This document shows, in pieces, positions 17,681 through 26,969 of a stretch of 64,000 nt of DNA. A program made the position numbers and the translations under genes. The notes under the pieces are model-generated. The model saw nothing but the letters and a program-made list of their open reading frames with translations. It was not told where the DNA came from and searched no databases. The stretch is from Guyparkeria hydrothermalis (GTDB lineage Bacteria > Pseudomonadota > Gammaproteobacteria > Halothiobacillales > Halothiobacillaceae), in contig NZ_JAJSED010000001.1 of NCBI RefSeq assembly GCF_023555385.1, positions 1,709,501-1,773,500 on the forward strand, given 5' to 3'. Every line of letters starts with the position of its first letter. Position 1 is the first letter of the stretch.

Positions 17681-18403
17681 TTAGATCTGGGTGCGCTCCT
17701 TGGCATCGCGCAGGCCGCTCGAGCTCTCGCCCGTGCCTCGCTGCTGGAAGATGATGTACTCGGCGATGTTGGTGCAGTGATCGCCGATGCGCTCGATCGC
17801 GCGCATGCAATGCAGCATCCGCAGGCTGAGATCGGGCGATTCCGGGTGCTTCTTCATGTAATCGAGCAGCACCTCGTGAACCTCGTTGTACTCGTGGTTG
17901 ACGTGGTCGTCGCGGCGCATGATTTCCTCGGCGGCGACGCAGTCCTGACGAACGAAGGCGTCGAGCGTGTCGTGCAGCATGCCCTTGACGATCCGACCCA
18001 TGACGCGGAAGTGCGTGGCGAACTCGGTCGACTGCAGCGCCGGGCCGACTTCCTCCGCGATGCGGGCAAGCTTCTCGGACTTGTCGCCGACGCGTTCGAG
18101 ATCGGTGATCGCCTTGACGATCGCCATGATCGTGCGCAGGTCACCGGCGGTCGGCGCATAGCGCGCGATCAGGTGGATGGCGAGTTCGTCGATCGAGACC
18201 TCGAGCCGGTCGATCTCGTAGTCCTGCTCCATCGCCACCCGACCGCGCTCGGCGTCGCCGTCGAGCAGGTAGGCAAGCGCGTCGCCGAAATGCTGTTCGG
18301 CCACGCCACCCATGTTCATCAGCAGCGACCTGAGCGCGTTTAGATCCTCGTCATAGCGGGTCAAGGTGTGCGGCGTCAGGTTGGGCGCGTCTTTTTCGCT
18401 CAT
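17681..18403 (-). CDS. phoU: Phosphate signalling protein PhoU
   Basis: A 240-residue all-helical PhoU with two repeats of a three-helix bundle. The metal-binding motifs are visible around ITDLERVGDKSEKLA and RAIERIGDHCTNIAEY. PhoU links the Pst transporter to the PhoR kinase and damps phosphate uptake. No pst, phoB or phoR genes are in the window; instead it is divergent from ppk1, which fits control of phosphate and polyphosphate stores. A GGAA-rich site precedes the ATG at 18403. Confidence 0.95.
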   Translation of the reverse strand: MSEKDAPNLTPHTLTRYDEDLNALRSLLMNMGGVAEQHFGDALAYLLDGDAERGRVAMEQDYEIDRLEVSIDELAIHLIARYAPTAGDLRTIMAIVKAITDLERVGDKSEKLARIAEEVGPALQSTEFATHFRVMGRIVKGMLHDTLDAFVRQDCVAAEEIMRRDDHVNHEYNEVHEVLLDYMKKHPESPDLSLRMLHCMRAIERIGDHCTNIAEYIIFQQRGTGESSSGLRDAKERTQI

Positions 18404-18572
18404 TTCCTTGGGTTCTCCTGTGGGCGGCTTGTCTCGACCCGATTGCTAGGGTTTACTCGTGGCATCGGGCAGCTTCACATGCCTGTCACCCCCGGCAGCC
18501 AGGCTGGGTTGCACAGGGCACGGGCTCGCCGACCAAATACCGATACTCTAACTGACTTTGCGTTGCGAAATA

Positions 18573-20648
18573 ATGACACGAACCGACGAAACCCCGCTGC
18601 CGTTCATCAACCGCGAGCTCAGCCTGCTCGGCTTCAACCGCCGCGTGCTCGAGCTGGGGCAGGACCCGGCCGTGCCGCTGCTCGAACGGCTCAAGTTTCT
18701 CTGCATCTCCTCGTCGAACCTCGACGAGTTCTTCGAGGTGCGCGTCGGCACGCTCACGCAGCAGATCCGCGCAGGGATCACCCGGGCCGACGATGCCGGC
18801 ATGACGCCGTCCCAGCAGCTGGACGTGGTGCTCGAGCAGGCGCACGCCCTCGTTCATGATCAGTACGAGACACTCAACCGCGACATCATCCCGGCGCTGG
18901 CGAAGGAGAACATCCACTTCCTGCGCCGTACCCACTGGACCGAGGCGCAGGCGCTGTGGGTCAAGCAGTACTTCCGCCGCGAGCTGCTGCCGCTGCTGAC
19001 CCCGCTGGGGCTGGACCCGTCGCACCCCTTCCCGCGCATTCTCAACAAGTCGCTGAACTTCATCGTCTCGCTGGAAGGCAATGACGACTTCGGCCGCGAG
19101 GCGTGGCTCGCGATCGTGCAGGCGCCGCGTGCGCTACCGCGCATCATCCAGATGGACGAGGATGCCGCGGAAGGCCCGTCTAGCTTCGTCTTCCTCAGTT
19201 CGGTCATCCACGCCCACGTCCACGAACTGTTCCCGGGAATGACCGTCACCGGCTGCTACCAATTCCGCGTGACGCGCAACAGCGACCTGTCCGTGGACGT
19301 CGACGACGACGAGGACCTGCTGCAGACGCTGCAGGGCGGCCTGTTCGAGCGCAACTACGGCGATGCGCTGCGCCTCGAGGTGGCGGACAACTGCCCGGCG
19401 GACATGATCGACTTCCTCTGCGAGCGTTTCGCCCTCGACCAGCGGCAGGTGTTCCAGGTCCACGGCCCGGTCAACCTGCACCGCCTGATGGCCCTGCCGG
19501 GGCTGATCGACCGCCCCGAGCTCAAGGACCCGCCGTTCACCCCGCGCCTGGAGCCGGAGTTCGACCCGGACGAGAATATCTTCGAGACCATCTCCGAGCG
19601 CGGCAGCGTCTTGCTGCACCACCCCTACCAGTCGTTCATGCCGGTGGTCGACTTCATCCGTCAGGCCGCCGACGACCCCAAGGTGGTGGCGATCAAGATG
19701 ACGCTCTATCGCACCGGGCGCGACTCGGCGATCGTCGATGCGCTGGAGGCGGCAGCGCGGGCCGGCAAGGAGGTCACCGCGGTGGTCGAGTTGCGGGCGC
19801 GCTTCGACGAGGAAGAGAACATCAACATCACCACGCGCCTGCAGAAGGCCGGCGCGTACGTCGCCTACGGCATCGTCGGCTACAAGACCCACGCCAAGAT
19901 GACGCTGGCGGTGCGCCGAGACGGCAACCGCCTCAAGCGTTTCGTCCACCTGGGCACCGGCAACTACCACCCGGGCACCGCGCGGCTGTACACCGACTTC
20001 GGCCTGATGACCGACGACCGCTTCATCGGCGAGGACGTCAACAAGCTGTTCATGCAACTGACCGGCCTGGGCCGCGGCATCCGCCTAAAACGGCTGCTGC
20101 AGTCGCCGTTCACCCTGCACGAAGGCATGCTCGAGCGCATCCGCCGCGAGACCGCGCACGCCCGGGCCGGCAAGCCGGCGCACATCCGCGCCAAGATGAA
20201 CGCCCTGATCGAGCGGCGCGTGATCGAGGCGCTCTACGAAGCATCGACCGCCGGGGTGAAGATCGAGCTGGTCATCCGCGGGGTGTGTTGCCTCAAGCCG
20301 GGCATCCCGGGCGTCTCGGAGAACATCCACGTGCGCTCGGTAATGGGACGGTTCCTCGAGCACCCGCGGGTGTTCTACTTCCTCAACGACGGCGAGGAGG
20401 AGCTTTTCCTGTCGAGCGCCGACTGGATGCCGCGCAACTTCTTCGCCCGCGTCGAGACCGCCTTCCCGGTCGACACCCCGGAAATCCGCGCGCGGGTGAT
20501 CGACGAGGCGTTCGACCGCTACTTTGCCGACAACACCGGCGCCTGGGAGCTGACCGCCGACGGTCACTACCGCCGCATCACGCCGGGCAAGGGCGAGAAG
20601 CCGTTCAGCGCCCAGCAGTCGCTGATCCGGGACCTCGGCAAGGGCTGA
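18573..20648 (+). CDS. ppk1: Polyphosphate kinase 1
   Basis: A 691-residue PPK1, the normal length, which makes polyphosphate reversibly from ATP. The N-terminal domain begins FINRELSLLGFNRRV. The autophosphorylated histidine is H440 in YKTHAKM, and LGTGNYHPGTARLYTDFG and EHPRVFYF hold other conserved active-site residues. The ATG at 18573 is preferred over an in-frame TTG at 18558. It is divergent from phoU. Confidence 0.96.
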   Translation: MTRTDETPLPFINRELSLLGFNRRVLELGQDPAVPLLERLKFLCISSSNLDEFFEVRVGTLTQQIRAGITRADDAGMTPSQQLDVVLEQAHALVHDQYETLNRDIIPALAKENIHFLRRTHWTEAQALWVKQYFRRELLPLLTPLGLDPSHPFPRILNKSLNFIVSLEGNDDFGREAWLAIVQAPRALPRIIQMDEDAAEGPSSFVFLSSVIHAHVHELFPGMTVTGCYQFRVTRNSDLSVDVDDDEDLLQTLQGGLFERNYGDALRLEVADNCPADMIDFLCERFALDQRQVFQVHGPVNLHRLMALPGLIDRPELKDPPFTPRLEPEFDPDENIFETISERGSVLLHHPYQSFMPVVDFIRQAADDPKVVAIKMTLYRTGRDSAIVDALEAAARAGKEVTAVVELRARFDEEENINITTRLQKAGAYVAYGIVGYKTHAKMTLAVRRDGNRLKRFVHLGTGNYHPGTARLYTDFGLMTDDRFIGEDVNKLFMQLTGLGRGIRLKRLLQSPFTLHEGMLERIRRETAHARAGKPAHIRAKMNALIERRVIEALYEASTAGVKIELVIRGVCCLKPGIPGVSENIHVRSVMGRFLEHPRVFYFLNDGEEELFLSSADWMPRNFFARVETAFPVDTPEIRARVIDEAFDRYFADNTGAWELTADGHYRRITPGKGEKPFSAQQSLIRDLGKG

Positions 20649-20715
20649 TGCCCCTCTCGCCGGCATGCGATACTGTCGGCCCTGATCACTATCGCCTCAG
20701 GTAGCGTTACACCCC

Positions 20716-20958
20716 ATGCTCAAGCTGCTGTTCTGGCTCATCGTCGCCCTGGTCATCGGGCTGTTCTTCGCCATCCGGCAGGCCAATCGCCTGCGTGCCG
20801 AACAACAGGCCAACGAGTCGGGCGAGACGCGCTCGCTGGAGTCGGTGCGCTGCGAGCAGTGCGGCGTGTTCGTGCCCGAGGACCGGGCCGTCCGGCGCGA
20901 TGACAGGGATTTCTGCAGCTGGGAGCACGCCGAGGAATGGCATCGGGCACACCATTGA
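20716..20958 (+). CDS. PP0621-like small membrane-anchored zinc protein
   Basis: An 80-residue protein with one N-terminal membrane segment (about 3-20) and a C-terminal CEQCGVFVPE ... FCSWEHAEEWH pattern of cysteines and histidines that looks like a small zinc site. It matches the PP0621 family often found next to pilS/pilR. The function is unknown. Its last 22 bases overlap the start of the histidine kinase gene, which suggests translational coupling. Confidence 0.75.
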   Translation: MLKLLFWLIVALVIGLFFAIRQANRLRAEQQANESGETRSLESVRCEQCGVFVPEDRAVRRDDRDFCSWEHAEEWHRAHH

Positions 20959-22580
20959 TTCATCCGGCCGGTGAGGAGAACTGGCGCGGACTGCGACTGG
21001 CGAACGCCTACCGGCTGCTGCTGGCACTGGCCCTGACCGCCGCGGCCCTGACCGACCGCGGCCCGGCCCTCTTCGGCCAGACGCACCCCTCGCTGTTCAT
21101 GGTGACGGCCTGGACCTATCTGTTCCTCGCCATGGCGTTCGAATGGCTGCTGGAACTGCGCGTCACGCCGTTCCGCCCGCAGGCCCACCTCCACACCATT
21201 GGCGACCTGGCCTGCCTGATGCTGATCGCCCACGCCTCGGGCGGGCCGGAGGGGCCGCTCGCGCTGGCGCTGGTGATCGCGATCGGCATCGCGGCGGTAC
21301 TGCACGGCGGACGGGCGGCGGTCGGCTACGCCGCCGCCGGGGTGCTGTTAGTGCTGGGCGAGGCCATCTACGCTTCCTGGACCCAGCCGGACGCGAGCCA
21401 TCTCGCCAACTCGGGCTTTCTCGGCGCGGCCCTGCTGCTGATCACGCTGCTGGTGATGGCCTTCGAACGGCGTGCCGCGGTCTGGGAGCACCAGAGCCAG
21501 GCGCGCGAGCGCGAGGTCCGCTATCTCTCCGAACTCGCGCTGCGGGTCATCGAACAGACCGACAACGGTATCGTTGTCTCCGATCCGGACGGGCGCATCG
21601 ACTACATCAACGCGGCCGCCCGACAGATGCTTGGCGACAACGAGGCGACGATCGAGGCGCCCGCGGAGGCACGCCTGCCCGATCTGCACGAGGGCGTCTG
21701 CGACGCGTTGCGCGCCTGGCATGCCGGCGATGGCAGCCAGCAGCAGGACTTCGACCGGCCGCGGCGACTGCGGGCACAGTTTCACCGCATCGAGACGGCG
21801 CTGGGGCCGCGCGCCCTGATCGTGCTGCAGGACCTCTCCGCCGAGGACGAGCGCGTCCGCCGCGACAAGCTGGCCGCACTGGGACGGCTGATCGCCTCGA
21901 TCGCCCATGAGGTGCGCAATCCCCTGTCCTCGATCCGGCAGGCGGCCGAACTGCTGCCCGAATCGGACACCGCCGCCGAGCGCGAGCAACTCACCACGAT
22001 CATTACCCGCCACAGCGACCGCATCAATCGCCTGGTCGAGGACGTGCTCGGCGCCGCCCGCTCGCCGGCGGTCAACGCGCAGAACGTCGAACTGGGGGAC
22101 TGGCTGGAACGATTCGCCGAAAGCCGACGCCAAAACTGGCGAGCGGGCGGCAAGCCGTACGTGATGGCGCTGACCACGCCCATGGAACCGGCCTTTGCCC
22201 GGGTCGACACGACCCACCTCTGGCAGGTGATCGACAATCTCTGTGACAATGCCGAGCGTCACGGTCGACCCGACGACGGCCAACTCAGGCTTCGCCTGAG
22301 GCTCGAAACGGCGCCGCGTGGCGGCTGGCAGATCCGGGTCTGCGACAACGGCCCGCGCATCGCGGACGTGGACCGCAGCGCGCTGTTCGAACCGTTCTTC
22401 ACCACCCATTCGCAGGGAACGGGGCTGGGACTGTTCGTTTCGCGCGAGCTGGCGCTGGCCAATCGCGGCGAACTGGCGCTCGAGGAACCCGACACCTCCC
22501 GTGACACCGGCAACTGCTTCCGCCTGTGCCTGCCCGCGGCGGACGCGACCGAGACGGCAACGACACAAGCAAGGGAATGA
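20937..22580 (+). CDS. pilS: PilS-type sensor histidine kinase
   Basis: A 547-residue sensor kinase. The N-terminal third (about 20-185) has several membrane segments, as in PilS; a PAS domain follows (about 205-300), then HisKA with the phospho-accepting H324 in IAHEVRNPLSSIRQA, and an ATPase domain with NLCDNAERHG and GTGLGLF. It starts inside the end of the PP0621-like gene and is followed four bases later by the sigma-54 response regulator. PilS/PilR normally controls pilin transcription; pilA is not in the window. NtrB-like alternatives are less likely because of the membrane part. Confidence 0.88.
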   Translation: MASGTPLIHPAGEENWRGLRLANAYRLLLALALTAAALTDRGPALFGQTHPSLFMVTAWTYLFLAMAFEWLLELRVTPFRPQAHLHTIGDLACLMLIAHASGGPEGPLALALVIAIGIAAVLHGGRAAVGYAAAGVLLVLGEAIYASWTQPDASHLANSGFLGAALLLITLLVMAFERRAAVWEHQSQAREREVRYLSELALRVIEQTDNGIVVSDPDGRIDYINAAARQMLGDNEATIEAPAEARLPDLHEGVCDALRAWHAGDGSQQQDFDRPRRLRAQFHRIETALGPRALIVLQDLSAEDERVRRDKLAALGRLIASIAHEVRNPLSSIRQAAELLPESDTAAEREQLTTIITRHSDRINRLVEDVLGAARSPAVNAQNVELGDWLERFAESRRQNWRAGGKPYVMALTTPMEPAFARVDTTHLWQVIDNLCDNAERHGRPDDGQLRLRLRLETAPRGGWQIRVCDNGPRIADVDRSALFEPFFTTHSQGTGLGLFVSRELALANRGELALEEPDTSRDTGNCFRLCLPAADATETATTQARE

Positions 22581-22584
22581 TGAA

Positions 22585-23925
22585 ATGGCGTACTGCCTGA
22601 TCGTGGACGACGAGCCGGATATCCGCACGCTGGTCGCCCTGTTCATGAAGCGCGAAGGGGTTACCACCCTCGAGGCCGCCGATCTGGCCGAGGCCCGCGA
22701 GCGGCTGGCGGCGAACGACGAGATCGACCTGTGTCTTGCTGATATGCGCCTGCCCGACGGCAACGGCCTGGACCTGGTCGACGAGATCCGCCAGCAGCGT
22801 CCCCAGCTGCCGGTGGCGGTGATCACCGCCCACGGTCAGGTCGAGGCCGCCGTCCGGGCACTCAAGGCCGGCGCCTTCGACTTCATCAACAAGCCGATCG
22901 AGCAGGACACCCTGCGTCGCCTGCTGCGCGACGCCCGCAATCTCCAGCCCGCCGCGACCCTGCCGTCGGACGAGCCCGACGACGATGACTCGCCGCTGAT
23001 CGGCCAGTCCCGGGCCATGCGACAGTTACGCGAGATGATCGGCCGACTGGCCCGCTCGCAGGCGCCGATCTTCATTCAGGGGGAGTCCGGCACCGGCAAG
23101 GAACTGGTGGCCCGCGAGATCCACAACCACAGCAGCCGCGCCCCCGGCCCGTTCGTGCCGGTCAACTGCGGCGCGATTCCGGGCGAATTGATCGAATCGG
23201 AGCTGTTCGGTCACCACAAGGGAGCATTCACGGGCGCGACCAGCGACAAGCCCGGCCTGTTCCGCGCAGCCGAGGGCGGCACGCTGTTCCTCGACGAGAT
23301 CGCCGAACTGCCGCTGACGCTCCAGGTCTCGCTGTTGCGCGTACTGCAGGAACGGCGCGTCCGCCCGGTCGGCAGCACCGAGGAGGTGCCGGTCGACGTG
23401 CGGATCGTCTCCGCCTCGCACCAGGACCTCAACCAGGCGGTCGCCGAGGGACGCTTCCGTCAGGATCTGTTCTTCCGCCTCAACGTTATCGGCCTGCGCG
23501 TGCCGCCGTTGCGCGAACGGCTCGACGACCTGCCGACGCTGGCGGGCGCGATCGTGGCCCGGCTCGCCGAGCGCGATGACCGCCCCGTGCCGTCGATCGA
23601 CCCGGCGGTATTCCAGACGCTGGCGGCCCAGCCGTTCCCGGGCAATGTCCGGGAACTGGAGAATCTGCTCGAGCGAGCGATGGCGCTGACCGACGACGAC
23701 CGCATCACAGTCGAGGCTGTCTCGCCCAACCCGATGATGACCGTCGAGGAGGACCCCGGCTCCGCACTCGGCGCCTGCCCGGGCTTCATCCCGGAAACCG
23801 ACGAGCAACGCGAGGTGCTCACCGCCCTGCAGCAGACGCGCTGGAACCGCAGCGAAGCTGCCCGACGACTGGGACTGACCCTGCGCCAGCTGCGCTATCG
23901 GCTGCAGAAATGGGGGATCGACTAA
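22585..23925 (+). CDS. pilR: PilR-type sigma-54 response regulator
   Basis: A 446-residue NtrC-family activator: receiver domain (about 1-120, D53 in LADMRLPDG), AAA+ domain with Walker A GESGTGKE at 166-173 and the sigma-54-contacting GAFTGA loop, and a C-terminal Fis-type helix-turn-helix (SEAARRLGLTLRQLRYRLQK). It activates sigma-54 promoters after phosphorylation by the upstream kinase. A near-perfect sigma-54 promoter occurs in this window at 41491-41507, though a direct link is unproven. Confidence 0.9.
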   Translation: MAYCLIVDDEPDIRTLVALFMKREGVTTLEAADLAEARERLAANDEIDLCLADMRLPDGNGLDLVDEIRQQRPQLPVAVITAHGQVEAAVRALKAGAFDFINKPIEQDTLRRLLRDARNLQPAATLPSDEPDDDDSPLIGQSRAMRQLREMIGRLARSQAPIFIQGESGTGKELVAREIHNHSSRAPGPFVPVNCGAIPGELIESELFGHHKGAFTGATSDKPGLFRAAEGGTLFLDEIAELPLTLQVSLLRVLQERRVRPVGSTEEVPVDVRIVSASHQDLNQAVAEGRFRQDLFFRLNVIGLRVPPLRERLDDLPTLAGAIVARLAERDDRPVPSIDPAVFQTLAAQPFPGNVRELENLLERAMALTDDDRITVEAVSPNPMMTVEEDPGSALGACPGFIPETDEQREVLTALQQTRWNRSEAARRLGLTLRQLRYRLQKWGID

Positions 23926-23962
23926 AAGACGAGTATCGACTCGCCCGCCTGACCCCCTCGGA

Positions 23963-24469
23963 TCAATCCGCCAGCGCCCGCAGCACGGCCGGCGGCAGCG
24001 CCCAGACGAGCTTGCCCTCGCCATAACCGATGGCGTTGTCGAAGCGGATCAGGATCACCCCGCCCTTCTTCATCGGCATGTTGCCCAGCGGGCGGCCGCC
24101 GATCAGACACTCGGCCAGCTGGCCGAGATGCGGCTCGTGGCCGACCACGGCCATGCCCTCCACACGCGGCTGCTTGCGCAGCCACTCGACAGCATTGTCC
24201 ACCGGCGCCTCGGGGGCAAACACCGCCTCCGAGGCAACCTGACGGCGCTCGACCGCCGGGGCGACGATCTCGGCCGTCTGCAGCGCACGTACCGCGGGGC
24301 TCGAAACCAGCCGCTCGATCGGCAGCGCCAGGGTGGTCAGACCGCGGGCGGCCATCTGCATACGGTCGATGCCGCGCTTGGTCAGCGGTCGCTCACTGTC
24401 CGGGCGACCGTGGCGGGCGAACTCCTCGCGGTTCTCGGCGGCGGCATGTCGGATGATCAACAGGTCCAT
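23963..24469 (-). CDS. sixA: Phosphohistidine phosphatase SixA
   Basis: A 168-residue histidine phosphatase of the SixA type. The catalytic R7-H8 is in LIIRHAAAENR near the N-terminus, and the second histidine is in AVVGHEPHLGQLA. SixA removes phosphate from histidine-containing phosphotransfer proteins. The ATG at 24469 begins MDLLIIRHAA; the longer open frame is not needed. It converges on pilR and is divergent from the FHA gene. Confidence 0.9.
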   Translation of the reverse strand: MDLLIIRHAAAENREEFARHGRPDSERPLTKRGIDRMQMAARGLTTLALPIERLVSSPAVRALQTAEIVAPAVERRQVASEAVFAPEAPVDNAVEWLRKQPRVEGMAVVGHEPHLGQLAECLIGGRPLGNMPMKKGGVILIRFDNAIGYGEGKLVWALPPAVLRALAD

Positions 24470-24641
24470 GATTGGCTCTCGCTGGCCGTGTGGCGGTGCG
24501 CTTCGGCATTGGGTACGGGCGGCATGCTGAACCCGCCAAGCTACCGGATTGTGACAATGTGACCGGACCATGGTGGCAACCGGACCATGATGGACCCCAC
24601 GGCACCGTGTGGGTTCAATCCCGCGGACCGCCAATCGGCGT

Positions 24642-24670
24642 CTGGCATCCACCAGCGGCTGGGCTATGAT
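24642..24670 (+). promoter_or_regulatory. Candidate sigma-70 promoter of the FHA/kinase genes
   Basis: CTGGCA (24642-24647), a 17-base spacer and TATGAT (24665-24670) form a reasonable promoter, placing a start near 24677, about 27 bases before the FHA gene. Confidence 0.5.
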
Positions 24671-24703
24671 GGTGCCCTGACAATTCCAATGCGAGGAGAC
24701 GAC

Positions 24704-25237
24704 ATGGAAGGCCGCCGACCGCAGGACGCTATCGCCTCGACCTCAAGCCGCCACCGCTCGGCCGGACCGCAGGGAACCCAACTGTTCCAGGCGGACGAAC
24801 TGCGCAGCCACGCCGAACAGGCCGCCTCCCAGGGCGACAAGCGCGCGTCGGTTGCCGAACCGGTGATCGAGGGCGTGAGTCCGGGGATCGAGGGCCACCG
24901 CTACACGCTCCGTGCGGGGCGGCAGACCATCGGCCGACGCGATGACAACGACATCATCCTCGACGAGCCCAGCGTGTCCTCCTCGCATGCCTGGATCCTC
25001 AACCAGCAGGGGCACCACGTAGTCATGAACATGCTCTCGACCAATGGCACCTTCGTGAACGACCAGCGGGTACACGAGGCAACACTCAAACACGGCGACC
25101 GGATCCGCCTCGGCCAGGCGGAATTCGTTTTTCTCACCCGTGAAGCCGGCGACCGTCGGGTCGGCGCACGGCACTGGCTGGTCGGGGCGCTGCTGCTCGC
25201 CGCCATGGTGCTGGCATTCACTCTGATCCGGAACTGA
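24704..25237 (+). CDS. FHA-domain membrane-anchored protein
   Basis: A 177-residue protein. A disordered N-terminus (1-60) precedes a forkhead-associated domain (about 65-145: IGRRDDNDIILDEPSVSSSHA, NMLSTNGTFVN), which binds phosphothreonine, and a C-terminal membrane helix (about 155-173) follows. The ATG at 24704 has GAGGAG upstream. It lies seven bases before a Ser/Thr kinase gene and near a PP2C phosphatase, so it probably reads or anchors kinase signalling at the inner membrane. Confidence 0.85.
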   Translation: MEGRRPQDAIASTSSRHRSAGPQGTQLFQADELRSHAEQAASQGDKRASVAEPVIEGVSPGIEGHRYTLRAGRQTIGRRDDNDIILDEPSVSSSHAWILNQQGHHVVMNMLSTNGTFVNDQRVHEATLKHGDRIRLGQAEFVFLTREAGDRRVGARHWLVGALLLAAMVLAFTLIRN

Positions 25238-25244
25238 GCCGGCC

Positions 25245-26957
25245 GTGACGGCCTCAGTCACCTCGGGAGACACCCCGGAGAACACGCCGAAAACCATCGG
25301 CCGCTACCGCATTGAGGGCGTCCTCGGCGAGGGAGCGATGTCGATCATCTATGCCGGGTTCGACCCCAGCATCAACCGGCATCTGGCAATCAAGTGTCTC
25401 CGCGACGACGTCGCCCGCGATGATGCCTACCGGCGCCGCTTCCTCACGGAGGCCCGCGCCGCCGGCACGCTCAACCACCCCAATATCGTCACCATCTACG
25501 ACGTCGGCGAGGCCGAAGGCCGCCCCTACATCGCGATGGAACGACTGCAGGGCGACACACTGGCCGACCGCGTCGCCCAGGAGGGCTTCCCGTCGACGCC
25601 GGTGGTCATCGACCTGGCCGGGCAGATCGCCGCCGCGCTGGAATTCGCTCACCGTCACGGCGTGATTCACCAGGACATCAAGCCCGAGAACATCATCCTG
25701 GTGGAAGGCTGGACCCACGTGAAGGTCAACGACTTCGGCGTGGCCCGCCTGCCGGACGCAGGCGAGCACCACGACGGCCTGGTCGCCGGGACCCCGGCCT
25801 ATATGGCGCCGGAACAGCTTCGCGGCGACCCCACCGATGCCCGCAGTGACCTTTTCTCGCTGGGCGTGCTGTTGTTCTGGCTGGTTACCGGCGACAAGCC
25901 GTGGCAGGAGTCGGACGTCGACCGCCTGCTCGCGGAACGGCATCGCCGCCCCCACCCGCGGCTGCTGCCGCGCGATCCGACCACCCCCGAGGTGTTGCTG
26001 GAAATCGTGCGCAGCCTGTTGCAGCCCGCCCCGGAAGAGCGCTATCAGCACGGTCACGAGGTGATCGACGATCTGCGGCACGCCCGCCGGGAACTCGAAC
26101 GCCTGCGCGACGACCCCCTGGCGACCCGGATCCTGCCGATGCGCGTGCGCTGGGCGGCGATCCTCGGCACCATCCTTACCCTGACGCTGCTCCTCGGTCT
26201 GGCCTCGGTCTACATCAAGCAGGACGAGGCGCTGACCGGTCTGGCCGTGGATTTTGGCGCCTCGCTGGGGCGCACCATTGCCCACGAAACCGCCGAGGAC
26301 CTGCTGCTCAACGATCAGATCGCCGTGCGAGCACTGGTCACCGACATGCAACGCAACGAGCAGATCCGCTACCTGGCCGTTGCCAACCGCGACGGCCGGG
26401 TGATCGCCAGCGCCCAGCCCGGCGAAACCGGCGTCACGCTGTCCCCCCTGCCGGAAAACGGCGATCGGCGGACGCTAGAAAGCGGCATCGTCAGCTACCA
26501 CGGCACGATTCCCCAGGCATCCGGCGACGGGGACATGTTGCTGTTCGACATCCCGGTGCGCTACCAGGACCACGCCGTCGGCAAGCTGCGACTGGGCATG
26601 GACAGCACCCCGTTGCAGACGGCCAACCGTACGACACTCGGCGCGATGCTGATCGCCCTGCTGGCAACGCTGGTGGTGGTTCTGGGTGCGGCCTGGTGGC
26701 TGTTCCGCCGACTGCTCGCCCCGATCGACGTACTGCGCGAGGCGCTGTTGCGGGTGGCCCGAGGCGATTTCGCCCATCGCATCCGGCTGGTCCGCCGGGA
26801 CGAGTTCGGCCGGCTGTTCACTGCCTTCAACCTGATGAACGAATCGCTCGACGGGCGTGTGCAGGCACAAGATGACTCGCAACCGACCCGCCGGGAGACC
26901 ACCGCCGACCCGACGCGGGTGATCGAGCCGGCCAGCGAGCAGAAGGATGCGGACTAG
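25245..26957 (+). CDS. Transmembrane Ser/Thr kinase with periplasmic sensor and HAMP domain
   Basis: A 570-residue protein starting at GTG. The Hanks-type kinase domain is at about 20-285: glycine loop GEGAMS, ATP lysine K50, H142-Q-D144 (HQD instead of the usual HRD), DFG at 163-165 and APE at 188-190. Then come a membrane helix (302-324), an extracytoplasmic sensor region of about 140 residues (325-463), a second helix (464-487) and a HAMP domain (about 488-540). HAMP after a Ser/Thr kinase, with a histidine-kinase-like sensor topology, is unusual. Without arginine before the catalytic aspartate, activation-loop control may differ from RD kinases. Confidence 0.85.
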   Translation: MTASVTSGDTPENTPKTIGRYRIEGVLGEGAMSIIYAGFDPSINRHLAIKCLRDDVARDDAYRRRFLTEARAAGTLNHPNIVTIYDVGEAEGRPYIAMERLQGDTLADRVAQEGFPSTPVVIDLAGQIAAALEFAHRHGVIHQDIKPENIILVEGWTHVKVNDFGVARLPDAGEHHDGLVAGTPAYMAPEQLRGDPTDARSDLFSLGVLLFWLVTGDKPWQESDVDRLLAERHRRPHPRLLPRDPTTPEVLLEIVRSLLQPAPEERYQHGHEVIDDLRHARRELERLRDDPLATRILPMRVRWAAILGTILTLTLLLGLASVYIKQDEALTGLAVDFGASLGRTIAHETAEDLLLNDQIAVRALVTDMQRNEQIRYLAVANRDGRVIASAQPGETGVTLSPLPENGDRRTLESGIVSYHGTIPQASGDGDMLLFDIPVRYQDHAVGKLRLGMDSTPLQTANRTTLGAMLIALLATLVVVLGAAWWLFRRLLAPIDVLREALLRVARGDFAHRIRLVRRDEFGRLFTAFNLMNESLDGRVQAQDDSQPTRRETTADPTRVIEPASEQKDAD

Positions 26958-26969
26958 CCGCGAAGAGAT

